This document shows positions 1-5,820 of a stretch of 7,820 nt of DNA, in pieces. Position numbers and translations under genes: made by a program. This stretch comes from Candidatus Latescibacterota bacterium (GTDB lineage Bacteria > Latescibacterota > MVCY01): assembly GCA_030629295.1 (NCBI GenBank), contig DAOVPH010000073.1, positions 1 to 7,820 on the forward strand, in the 5' to 3' direction. The notes below the pieces were generated by a model. It saw only the letters and a list, made by a program, of their open reading frames with translations. It was not told where the DNA came from and searched no databases. The first letter of the stretch is position 1, and each line of letters opens with the position of its first letter.

Positions 1-1650
1 GAAGATATTGACGGTTTCTAAGGCGAAAGCCAGTCCGTTCTGGTCGACGTGAAGGCCTTCCGCCCTCAACTGCCCAAGCTGAGCCAAGCCTTCTGCCAGC
101 CCCTGGTGGGTTCTCACCACACTGGCAGCCCCAGAGAGTATCTGTTGAACCCTCCCTCTCACCTCAGCGGCCGGCAGCCCTCGGGTGGGATCTAAAAGCT
201 GTTCGACTTTATCTCCTTGTTGGTTAACCAAAACTTGGGGAACATCACAGAGACCGATGGTTTCTGCTTCCCCTGCCGCCTGTTCGCCGGCGATTCTCCC
301 AAACACCTGGGAGTCCATCAGGGCATTGCCTCCGGGACGGTTGGCGCCGTGCTGCCCGCCGGCACACTCCCCAGCCGCATAGAGTGCTGCCAAGCTTGTC
401 CGGGCCTGAGGAGATATCTTTATCCCGCCCTGGAAGTGCTGAATCGCCGGAGCCAACTCCACCCTATCCTCTCTGGCTAAGTCCACCCCGTGCTCTTTTA
501 ACCATTCAACCGAGGCAGGATTTATCTCCTTTAGCCGATCAAAAGGGGATTTCCCCCTGTCCTGAAGAGAAATCTTAGTCTTGACTTCTGTTTCATATCT
601 CTGCCGATTTGCACCGCTTAGAGAATCAAAATTAAATCCGGACGGGTTTTGGCTGTAATCGAGATAGACGGTATGCCCGGAGTTTATCTCTTTGAACACT
701 GCGATATCTATCAGACTGGAGGGGTGTTCGTTGGAGACTGGCCAACTGGCGCCCTTTTCAAAGACAACACTGTAAATCTCCTCAGAGAAGGTGCCTGGGG
801 GGAAGTATTCGGCCAAGAATTCCTCCCCACTTTCATTGACGAAGCGGGGTAGGGCGCGCATCATACTGCCGGAGCAAGCCAGTTGGGTCTTAACCGAAGA
901 GAGGCCTATTTGAATGAATTCCATATTCACCAACCCTGCTCCCGCCCGGTAAGCGGCTGCACAGCCGTCGCCGGTCATCCCAGGGGGATAGACGTTCACC
1001 CGAAAGGCACCGCCGGCACCGCCGGTTGCCAACACAACCGTCTTAGTCTGGAAAAGGCAAACTCCGCGGTCTTTCGAAGATTCTGCCGTCTCAGTGTCAA
1101 GTCCAAATGCGCCAATCACCCGCCCGCCATCCTCAGAGGTTATCAATTCGGTGAGCATCAGGTGATCGAGTATCTCTACATCCATAGTCTTGATCTTTCT
1201 GACCAGGGCCTCCTCGATGTGGTTTGCGGTTCTGGGGCCGGTATAGCAGGCGCGGGCATATTCGGAACCGTCGGTGACGAACTGGTCGGCTCTGTCGTCG
1301 GAATGCTTTACAAAGGGCACTCCCAGTTTATCCAAGTATTCAAAGGCAGCGCCTGAGTTTTGAGCCAGGATCACTGCCAGGTCCCAGTCCGAGACACAGC
1401 CGCCAATGCGATAGATATCCTCGGCATGGTACCTCCAATTGTCGGACGTCCCCGGTTCAGTGTAGCGGAGAGTAGCATGGAAAGCCATTCTGTCCGAACA
1501 GGCGATGGCCGTCACCCCGCTTTTGCCGAACTCACCTTTAGTGATCAGCATCACCTTGGCTTTGGGATTAGTTTCTTTAGCTGCAATAGCTGCTCTGATG
1601 GCTGCTCCCCCACCACCTACTACTAACACATCGCATTGATATCTGCGCAT
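1..1650 (-). CDS. FAD-dependent fumarate reductase/succinate dehydrogenase-type flavoprotein, 3' end cut by window edge
   Basis: The frame is open from ATG at 1650 to the window edge, giving 550 codons without a stop; the C-terminus is missing. GGAG lies 6 nt before this ATG. An in-frame ATG at 1656 sits directly against GGAG, so 1650 is preferred. An N-terminal FAD Rossmann motif (DVLVVGGGGAAIRAA, residues 7-21) is followed by VVLATGGAGG (205-214), TGDG (226-229), MEFIQI (243-248), a conserved His in QHFQGGI (404-410) and the family signature HGANRPGGNAL (434-444). The helical C-terminal domain begins near 490. These proteins move hydride between FAD and a carboxylate or alcohol-type substrate. 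Two oddities are visible. The usual HPTG after the MEF motif is replaced by GLSS, and the last glycine of GxGxxG is Ala16. L-aspartate oxidase or true SdhA/FrdA is therefore unlikely, and the substrate is unknown. It follows the dehydrogenase gene after 175 bp. Confidence 0.9.
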   Translation of the reverse strand, partial: MRRYQCDVLVVGGGGAAIRAAIAAKETNPKAKVMLITKGEFGKSGVTAIACSDRMAFHATLRYTEPGTSDNWRYHAEDIYRIGGCVSDWDLAVILAQNSGAAFEYLDKLGVPFVKHSDDRADQFVTDGSEYARACYTGPRTANHIEEALVRKIKTMDVEILDHLMLTELITSEDGGRVIGAFGLDTETAESSKDRGVCLFQTKTVVLATGGAGGAFRVNVYPPGMTGDGCAAAYRAGAGLVNMEFIQIGLSSVKTQLACSGSMMRALPRFVNESGEEFLAEYFPPGTFSEEIYSVVFEKGASWPVSNEHPSSLIDIAVFKEINSGHTVYLDYSQNPSGFNFDSLSGANRQRYETEVKTKISLQDRGKSPFDRLKEINPASVEWLKEHGVDLAREDRVELAPAIQHFQGGIKISPQARTSLAALYAAGECAGGQHGANRPGGNALMDSQVFGRIAGEQAAGEAETIGLCDVPQVLVNQQGDKVEQLLDPTRGLPAAEVRGRVQQILSGAASVVRTHQGLAEGLAQLGQLRAEGLHVDQNGLAFALETVNIF

Positions 1651-1825
1651 TTTCATCTCCAATGGGACATAATTTCGATCCAGATCTGGAAAACACCGAA
1701 CGAACACCGAAACAACCGAAAAATCACGACATTAGATTCAAATGCTGCTTAATCAATATCCCGTGCCTTTCGGTGTTTTTCAGTGTTCGATTTTCCGGAT
1801 TCGTGTTCAAAGATTGTCTGAAAAC
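1651..1825. repeat. Intergenic spacer with mirrored AACACCGAA repeats
   Basis: This 175-bp spacer separates the dehydrogenase stop from the flavoprotein start. Two direct copies of AACACCGAA lie at 1692-1700 and 1703-1711. An inverted copy is at 1768-1777 (TTTCGGTGTT), and degenerate inverted copies follow near 1779-1788 and 1800-1808. The best single pairing is AACACCGAAA at 1703-1712 with 1768-1777, perfect over 10 bp around a 55-nt loop. A 12-bp palindrome, TCCAGATCTGGA, lies at 1679-1690, 28 nt before the flavoprotein start. No convincing promoter or terminator is visible. The best -35/-10 pair on the minus strand (TTGATT and TAATGT, 16 nt apart) is poor. It may be a dispersed intergenic repeat or an mRNA processing structure. 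Confidence 0.6.
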
Positions 1826-2917
1826 TTACGGCCTCAGAACTGCCTTGATTGCTTCTTTGCGCTCCATGGTCTCCATCGCCTGGGTGGCGTCTTTAAGGTC
1901 AAACTTGTGGGTGACCAACCTGTCGAAGGGGTACCTGCCCGAGAGAACGAGTCTAACCGCCTGGTAGAGGTGCCGGGTATCGCTGACCCACACCCCTTGA
2001 ATCCTCAGGTTTTTCACTGCTACATCCTCATAGAAGGATATGGGCACCTGGCCAATGGGCACCGCCACCCCGGGCAGGGCGTAGGTTCCACCCTTAGCTG
2101 CCAGACGTACTCCCTCTGCCAGAGCCCGGGGGGAACCGGTGGTATCGATCACTACATCGGCGCCGTGCCCTCCTGTATGGTCCATCACAAATTGGTGGCG
2201 TTCCTCCACCGTAGTATCACTCACATTCAGAGTATGGGTAGCCCCGAAATCCTCTGCCAGCTTAAGTCTCTTCTCATCTCCCTGGGCACCAATCACTACG
2301 GTGATGCCTGCCCCGCTGTCTAAGGCAAAGGCTAAGGCAAACAGTCCCACCGGGCCAGGTCCTTGAATAACCACTGAATCACCCTCGGTTATCCCACACA
2401 ACTGGTGGGTATGGGCCGAAGTGGCCCCAGAGCAAGACGCAGCCACTAAGATCTCCGGGGCAACCTCCTCAGTGATCTTCAGCACCTTTGTATCTTCAAA
2501 CAGCACTAAGTATTCAGCGTAGCATCCCCGAAAATGGGGGGCATCCTTACAGGAGATATTGATGCCGTAAACCTTCCGGTTCACACACAGGGAGGGCTCT
2601 TTCTTCACCGCACAGTAGTAACAACTGTTACAGGTCACCCCTCTGTCCCAAATAACCAAATCACCTGGCCCCAACGGCTGACCGTAGATATCCCTCTTGT
2701 CCCCGTCCACTTCTACCACCCTGCCCACACCTTCGTGTCCCAGGATGAGGGGCAGGGGGGTACGAGGGTCTTTGCCTCGCCACATATGAACATCTGAGCC
2801 ACAGACTCCCGATGCCTCCAGTTTTACTAATATCTCACCTCTGCCGAGTCTGGGCAGTGGATATTCGATCTCCACCAGAGGTTTGTTGAACTCCTCCAGA
2901 ACCATTGCCTTAGGCAT
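1826..2917 (-). CDS. Zinc-dependent medium-chain alcohol/polyol dehydrogenase
   Basis: This 363-residue protein has the usual length of the MDR zinc dehydrogenases, which oxidise alcohols, polyols or sugar derivatives with NAD(P) in the cytosol. Catalytic zinc ligands are Cys39 (GVCGSDVH) and His61/Glu62 (GHEGVG), with Cys162 at the position of the third ligand. The structural zinc lobe is Cys96, Cys99, Cys102 and Cys111 (CNSCYYC, then eight residues, then C). The Rossmann motif GPGPVG is at 186-191. At the end of the second strand, where NAD-dependent members carry an acidic residue, the sequence reads VVIGAQGDEKR, so cofactor preference is unclear. The start is well supported because AAGGAG lies 6 nt upstream of ATG and begins immediately after the URO-D stop TAG, 12 bp away, so translation of the two is probably coupled. 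The substrate is not readable from sequence; a sugar or cyclitol is inferred from context. Confidence 0.95.
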   Translation of the reverse strand: MPKAMVLEEFNKPLVEIEYPLPRLGRGEILVKLEASGVCGSDVHMWRGKDPRTPLPLILGHEGVGRVVEVDGDKRDIYGQPLGPGDLVIWDRGVTCNSCYYCAVKKEPSLCVNRKVYGINISCKDAPHFRGCYAEYLVLFEDTKVLKITEEVAPEILVAASCSGATSAHTHQLCGITEGDSVVIQGPGPVGLFALAFALDSGAGITVVIGAQGDEKRLKLAEDFGATHTLNVSDTTVEERHQFVMDHTGGHGADVVIDTTGSPRALAEGVRLAAKGGTYALPGVAVPIGQVPISFYEDVAVKNLRIQGVWVSDTRHLYQAVRLVLSGRYPFDRLVTHKFDLKDATQAMETMERKEAIKAVLRP

Positions 2918-2929
2918 ACTATTCTCCTT

Positions 2930-4021
2930 CTATATCTCGACTGCGGTTCGATACATAGTAAGTATATTTTGTATGGACACATCTGGTTGGAGATTATGTG
3001 CCGGCGCCAGAATGAAACTACCTCCCTTTCCCAGGGTTTGAATGCGAGCTTTTACCTCACTCTTTACCTCCTCGGGGGTACCGAAGGGAAGGGTATGCTG
3101 GACATCTATCGAGCCGTGGAAGCAGAGGTCTTTGCCGAACTCTCTTTTCAACTCTTCCGGAACCATACCCCGAGCGTGAGTCTGGATGGGATTGAGGATA
3201 TCCAGCCCGATGTCGATTAAATCTGGAATTAGCTCTCGCACGCTGCCGCAGGAATGGAGCATAACTCTAAGCCCGTAGCGTTTGCCCAGGGCAATCAGTT
3301 CCTTAAGAGCGGGTTTAAAAAATCTCCGAAACATCTCCGGACTTATCAGAGGACCGTTCTCTGAACCAAAGTCGTCCCCCAGCATAAATATGTCTATGCC
3401 CTCGGCGCTGCATTCGAAGATCCGCTGGTTGTGCTCTAAGTGAAACTCCAGCAGCTTGTGCACTAAGGCATCCACCAACTTGGGGTTCAAAGCCAAGTCC
3501 ATCAACAGCCTGTCCATACCCCGCAGGTACATCGCCAGCTTAAACACGCTGGCACGGGTGGCCAACCGATCGCCGGTGCAGACGACACCAAAATCCCTGT
3601 ATTCCTCACATTGTTCGACAACCGAGTGGTAATCGAACTTCTCTACATCTGGCCAAGGGTGTTGTTCGATGTCGCCGGGAGTTTCCGCCTGGGCCAACGG
3701 GGATCGGACAACCTCCAGATAACTTCCCTTGCCCCAATCTATTTCTTTCCTCTGAACGCTCCAGATATCAACAAAGGTCCCCTCGGGAAGTTTTTTATGG
3801 AGACTGCCGTCCGGCTGCTCTATGTAGTCATCGCCGGCATACCGGGGCTTCACATACCTCAGGTCTATCTCCAGACCCTGCAAGAGTTCTTCCTGGCTGT
3901 TTAACCCCAGGGTCTTCATAGCGCTGGTGACAGTCTCCGGAACCGCCCACCAGTCCAGTGGCACCCTATCGGGCTCCCTGTGAGCCAATGCGGTCAGAAC
4001 CCTCTGTTTAGGATTAGTCAT
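2930..4021 (-). CDS. Uroporphyrinogen decarboxylase-fold (URO-D family) protein, not HemE
   Basis: The protein is 363 residues from ATG at 4021, which follows a purine-rich AAAGGGAGA. A longer frame to 4144 exists, but its 41 extra residues overlap the ATPase gene and do not resemble the family. The N-terminal AHREPDRVPLDWW (13-25) is typical of the methyltransferase-like branch of URO-D proteins. The HemE substrate signature RQAGRYLPE is absent, so haem synthesis is unlikely. A metal-site candidate is HSCG (His256, Cys258), followed by DLCFHGSIDVQ (298-308) and LAPAHNLQPD (338-347). In MtaA/MtbA-type cobalamin methyltransferases a zinc-binding Cys occurs in that last region, whereas here it is His342. 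Many such proteins sit in sugar or methoxy-compound catabolic clusters with unknown activity. It is co-oriented with the dehydrogenase 12 bp downstream. A methyl-transfer role is possible but unproven, since no corrinoid protein is in view. Confidence 0.9.
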   Translation of the reverse strand: MTNPKQRVLTALAHREPDRVPLDWWAVPETVTSAMKTLGLNSQEELLQGLEIDLRYVKPRYAGDDYIEQPDGSLHKKLPEGTFVDIWSVQRKEIDWGKGSYLEVVRSPLAQAETPGDIEQHPWPDVEKFDYHSVVEQCEEYRDFGVVCTGDRLATRASVFKLAMYLRGMDRLLMDLALNPKLVDALVHKLLEFHLEHNQRIFECSAEGIDIFMLGDDFGSENGPLISPEMFRRFFKPALKELIALGKRYGLRVMLHSCGSVRELIPDLIDIGLDILNPIQTHARGMVPEELKREFGKDLCFHGSIDVQHTLPFGTPEEVKSEVKARIQTLGKGGSFILAPAHNLQPDVSIQNILTMYRTAVEI

Positions 4022-4058
4022 TTCTCCCTTTCTTTTTTTGAGAGTAAACGGACAAAAT
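4022..4058 (-). other. Short spacer between ATPase and URO-D genes
   Basis: These 37 bp carry a run of seven A and the AAAGGGAGA ribosome-binding region of the URO-D gene on the minus strand. No hairpin followed by a T-run is present, so transcription from the ATPase promoter could continue into the URO-D and dehydrogenase genes. No clear promoter for the URO-D gene was found just upstream. Confidence 0.5.
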
Positions 4059-5306
4059 CTATACAACCCACCAGGCTGGCAGAAAACTTCTGCTACCTTC
4101 TGGGATGAACTTTCCACTATGTACCACATACCCGCGCTCCACACTGTACCGCTGCATAAACGAGCCCAGCGCTCGCGAAGGCCTTCCTCTCCACTTTGCC
4201 TCTACGGGAAACAACCTGGTGCCTCGCTCCAAGACAAAATCCACCTCGGCTCCGTTCTGCGTCCTCCAGAAGTGCAGCCGATCCAAATCTCCCTTGCGTT
4301 TCACAAGACCTATATACACCAAATTCTCCAACAGTCGCCCTATATCTCCCCTCAACTCCGATTGCGTCAGATCCCGGAGGAGATAGTTGCGAATCCCGTT
4401 GTCCAGAAAGTACACCTTGGGCGACTTGGTTACTTCCTTCTTTGGGTTGGTGAAATATGGAGGAAGTAGCGAAAGGATGAATGTACTCTCCAAAATCGAG
4501 ATATACCTTGATACCGTCTGGCGAGTGATACCCACTGCATTGCCAATATTAGAGATGTTCAAGAGATTCCCTATTTGAGCCGCAAGTACACTGAGCAGCC
4601 GATTGAACTTGGAAATATCCTCTAACTGAAAAAGGCTGCTCACATCCCGGTAAACGTAGGTGCTTACAATTTCTCCTAAAAACTTGGCCTTTCTCTCCAC
4701 ATCATCCTCTAACACCACCCGAGGATAACCACCGAATACAAGAAACTCCAGAAGATAGCGACGATAGTCCCGGTGATAAAACCATCCCTCATCAGTTGTA
4801 GCTGCGAAAGCATCCTCAGGCAGAAGGGCCGATAGTCGATCCTCCTCTTTGAAGACAAGCACCTCACGAAAGTCCAAAGGATATAAATGAAACACGATCT
4901 TTCGCCCCACCAGCGAATCCCGGAACTTCATCTTAATACTTAGCGCCGAAGATCCCGTAACAATCAATTTCACCTCATCGCTGTGGTGGTCTACCATTAG
5001 TTTGATGAACTTGGATGGATCCCGAAGATACTGGATCTCATCGAGCAAGACAATATTGCGTCGACTGCGATCTGCCCCTTCTGCCCTGAGGAATTGCAGG
5101 AAATCATCCACACCCGCATCCAGCACCTCTAAGATCCGTGGCTCTTCTAAATCATAGTAAAACGTTGAGGCTTGCGACTTCAGATCGTCCACCAGCAACT
5201 TCAACAGCGATGTTTTCCCCACCTGCCGGGACCCGAGGATAACCAGGGCTTCTTTATCGTCCATATATCTCAGAATATCTCGTCGAATTCGTCGGTCATA
5301 AAGCAT
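4059..5306 (-). CDS. AAA ATPase with DUF4143-type C-terminal domain
   Basis: The protein is 415 residues from ATG at 5306, preceded by AGGAG with 7 nt spacing. The frame continues upstream to 5444, but that extension crosses the promoter and is rejected. Walker A is GSRQVGKT (25-32), Walker B is IVLLDE (85-90), and a sensor-1 strand reads LIVTGSS (114-120). A winged-helix-like segment, GNAVGITRQTVSRYI, is at 255-269. The C-terminal part contains GAEVDF (352-357) and VEAKW (368-372). Asp356, Glu369 and Lys371 form a PD-(D/E)XK nuclease-like pattern seen in this family. The layout and length match the widespread COG1373 ATPases, whose cellular role is poorly known; they are often solitary, accessory genes. 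Nothing links it to sugar metabolism. It has its own strong promoter and lies between the isomerase operon and the URO-D/dehydrogenase genes, which suggests an inserted or independent unit. Confidence 0.93.
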   Translation of the reverse strand: MLYDRRIRRDILRYMDDKEALVILGSRQVGKTSLLKLLVDDLKSQASTFYYDLEEPRILEVLDAGVDDFLQFLRAEGADRSRRNIVLLDEIQYLRDPSKFIKLMVDHHSDEVKLIVTGSSALSIKMKFRDSLVGRKIVFHLYPLDFREVLVFKEEDRLSALLPEDAFAATTDEGWFYHRDYRRYLLEFLVFGGYPRVVLEDDVERKAKFLGEIVSTYVYRDVSSLFQLEDISKFNRLLSVLAAQIGNLLNISNIGNAVGITRQTVSRYISILESTFILSLLPPYFTNPKKEVTKSPKVYFLDNGIRNYLLRDLTQSELRGDIGRLLENLVYIGLVKRKGDLDRLHFWRTQNGAEVDFVLERGTRLFPVEAKWRGRPSRALGSFMQRYSVERGYVVHSGKFIPEGSRSFLPAWWVV

Positions 5307-5343
5307 AATACCACTCCTGCCTTTTCGGTTGCCTGTGTAGGGG

Positions 5344-5372
5344 AATATACAAATAACACGGTTATTTGTCAA
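5344..5372 (-). promoter_or_regulatory. Sigma-70 type promoter for the ATPase gene
   Basis: On the minus strand a perfect -35 TTGACA (5372-5367) is followed after exactly 17 bp by a -10 TATATT (5349-5344). The expected transcript start is near 5337, which leaves an untranslated leader of about 30 nt carrying the AGGAG site before ATG at 5306. It is the best promoter in the window by eye. Confidence 0.82.
5349..5369. promoter_or_regulatory. Perfect 9-3-9 palindrome filling the promoter spacer, probable operator
   Basis: The arms ACAAATAAC (5349-5357) and GTTATTTGT (5361-5369) are perfectly complementary around ACG. The dyad covers the whole spacer between -10 and -35 and touches both boxes, the classic place for a repressor to block RNA polymerase. 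A second, wider inverted pair, AATATAC (5344-5350) and GTATATT (5373-5379), surrounds it with a 5-bp offset. A lone half-site-like GAATAACC follows at 5384-5391. The cognate regulator is not identifiable here; autoregulation by the ATPase's helix-turn-helix segment is only a possibility. Confidence 0.75.
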
Positions 5373-5545
5373 GTATATTTTATGAATAACCTGACAATGG
5401 TGAACAGCAACCGGCGAGTTCGAGTGGAGAAGGAAGCCTTCCACCTGACCCTCTCCTCCCTCTAACTTGCTTCGAGGTTAGTCGATCCTTCTACGGGGAT
5501 CTCAGAAACATTATACGACAGCAAGTGCGACCAGCCCCTGTGGAT

Positions 5546-5572
5546 TTTTGAGCAAGCTCAAATTGCTCAAAA
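5546..5572. repeat. Hairpin with perfect 10-bp arms
   Basis: TTTTGAGCAA (5546-5555) is followed after 7 nt by its exact complement TTGCTCAAAA (5563-5572). The loop itself contains GCTCAA, so the left arm can instead fold on TTGAGC-AA-GCTCAA. No T-run follows on either strand beyond the arms, so an ordinary intrinsic terminator is not well supported. It could be a weak terminator for the isomerase operon about 250 nt after its last stop, or a protein-binding dyad. Confidence 0.6.
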
Positions 5573-5657
5573 TATTTACCTCCTGTATGCGTGTGTATCC
5601 GCTTCCTCAGTGGTAAAATGTTGTCTCGGGTTCTGGCAGAGCCATCTCAGGGGAATG

Positions 5658-5719
5658 AGGGGAAAGTGAGAAGTGAGCCTCCCTTTTTCTCTCCTTCGCC
5701 CTCTCTCTCACTCTCCCCT
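5658..5719. repeat. Purine-rich/pyrimidine-rich imperfect inverted repeat
   Basis: AGGGGAAAGTGAG (5658-5670) can pair with CTCACTCTCCCCT (5707-5719) at 12 of 13 positions around a 36-nt loop. Around it, 5649-5677 is nearly all purine and 5678-5732 is 52 of 55 pyrimidine. The strand asymmetry makes a stable RNA hairpin possible and could allow triplex-like DNA. It resembles dispersed GGGGA/TCCCC intergenic elements of environmental genomes, but I cannot verify copies elsewhere. Confidence 0.5.
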
Positions 5720-5820
5720 TCCATCCCTCCCCGGCAGGGGATAAACCCCAAGCTACTGAAGACTCCTACCCAAGATATTTTGTGGGCGAAGAAAAGTCAA
5801 GCGGGAACTGAACTCTTCAA

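Larger units (their letters stand above)
5380..5820. other. Gene-free region between isomerase operon and ATPase promoter
   Basis: I find no protein-coding or RNA gene here. Short frames reading into it on the plus strand have no ribosome-binding site and overlap real genes. It holds the hairpin at 5546-5572, the purine/pyrimidine inverted repeat at 5658-5719, the alternating GGGG/CCCC element at 5729-5749, and two short dyads, CTAAC/GTTAG (5462-5481) and GATCC/GGATC (5484-5501). It is the 3' side of the isomerase operon, so some of this may end or stabilise that transcript. Confidence 0.55.

Noticed and set aside
883..1356. 157-codon plus-strand reading frame
   Set aside because: It is antisense to the flavoprotein, whose conserved motifs lie on the minus strand across this stretch.
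1679..1690. TCCAGATCTGGA as an operator for the flavoprotein
   Set aside because: A 12-bp perfect palindrome is expected about twice by chance in a window of this size, and no promoter lies beside it.
1742..2323. 193-codon plus-strand reading frame
   Set aside because: It lies antisense to the dehydrogenase gene, has no family features and no ribosome-binding site; the opposite strand explains the sequence fully.
4022..4144. N-terminal extension of the URO-D protein to an ATG at 4144
   Set aside because: It overlaps the ATPase coding end, has no family similarity, and ATG at 4021 has a purine-rich site and gives the normal family length.
5307..5444. N-terminal extension of the ATPase to an ATG at 5444
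   Set aside because: It would translate through the promoter and dyad; ATG at 5306 has AGGAG at good spacing and starts just before the expected ATPase fold.
5462..5501. Possible tRNA-like fold from the CTAAC/GTTAG and GATCC/GGATC dyads
   Set aside because: No acceptor stem, T-loop signature or anticodon arm could be laid out; the arms are only 5 bp.
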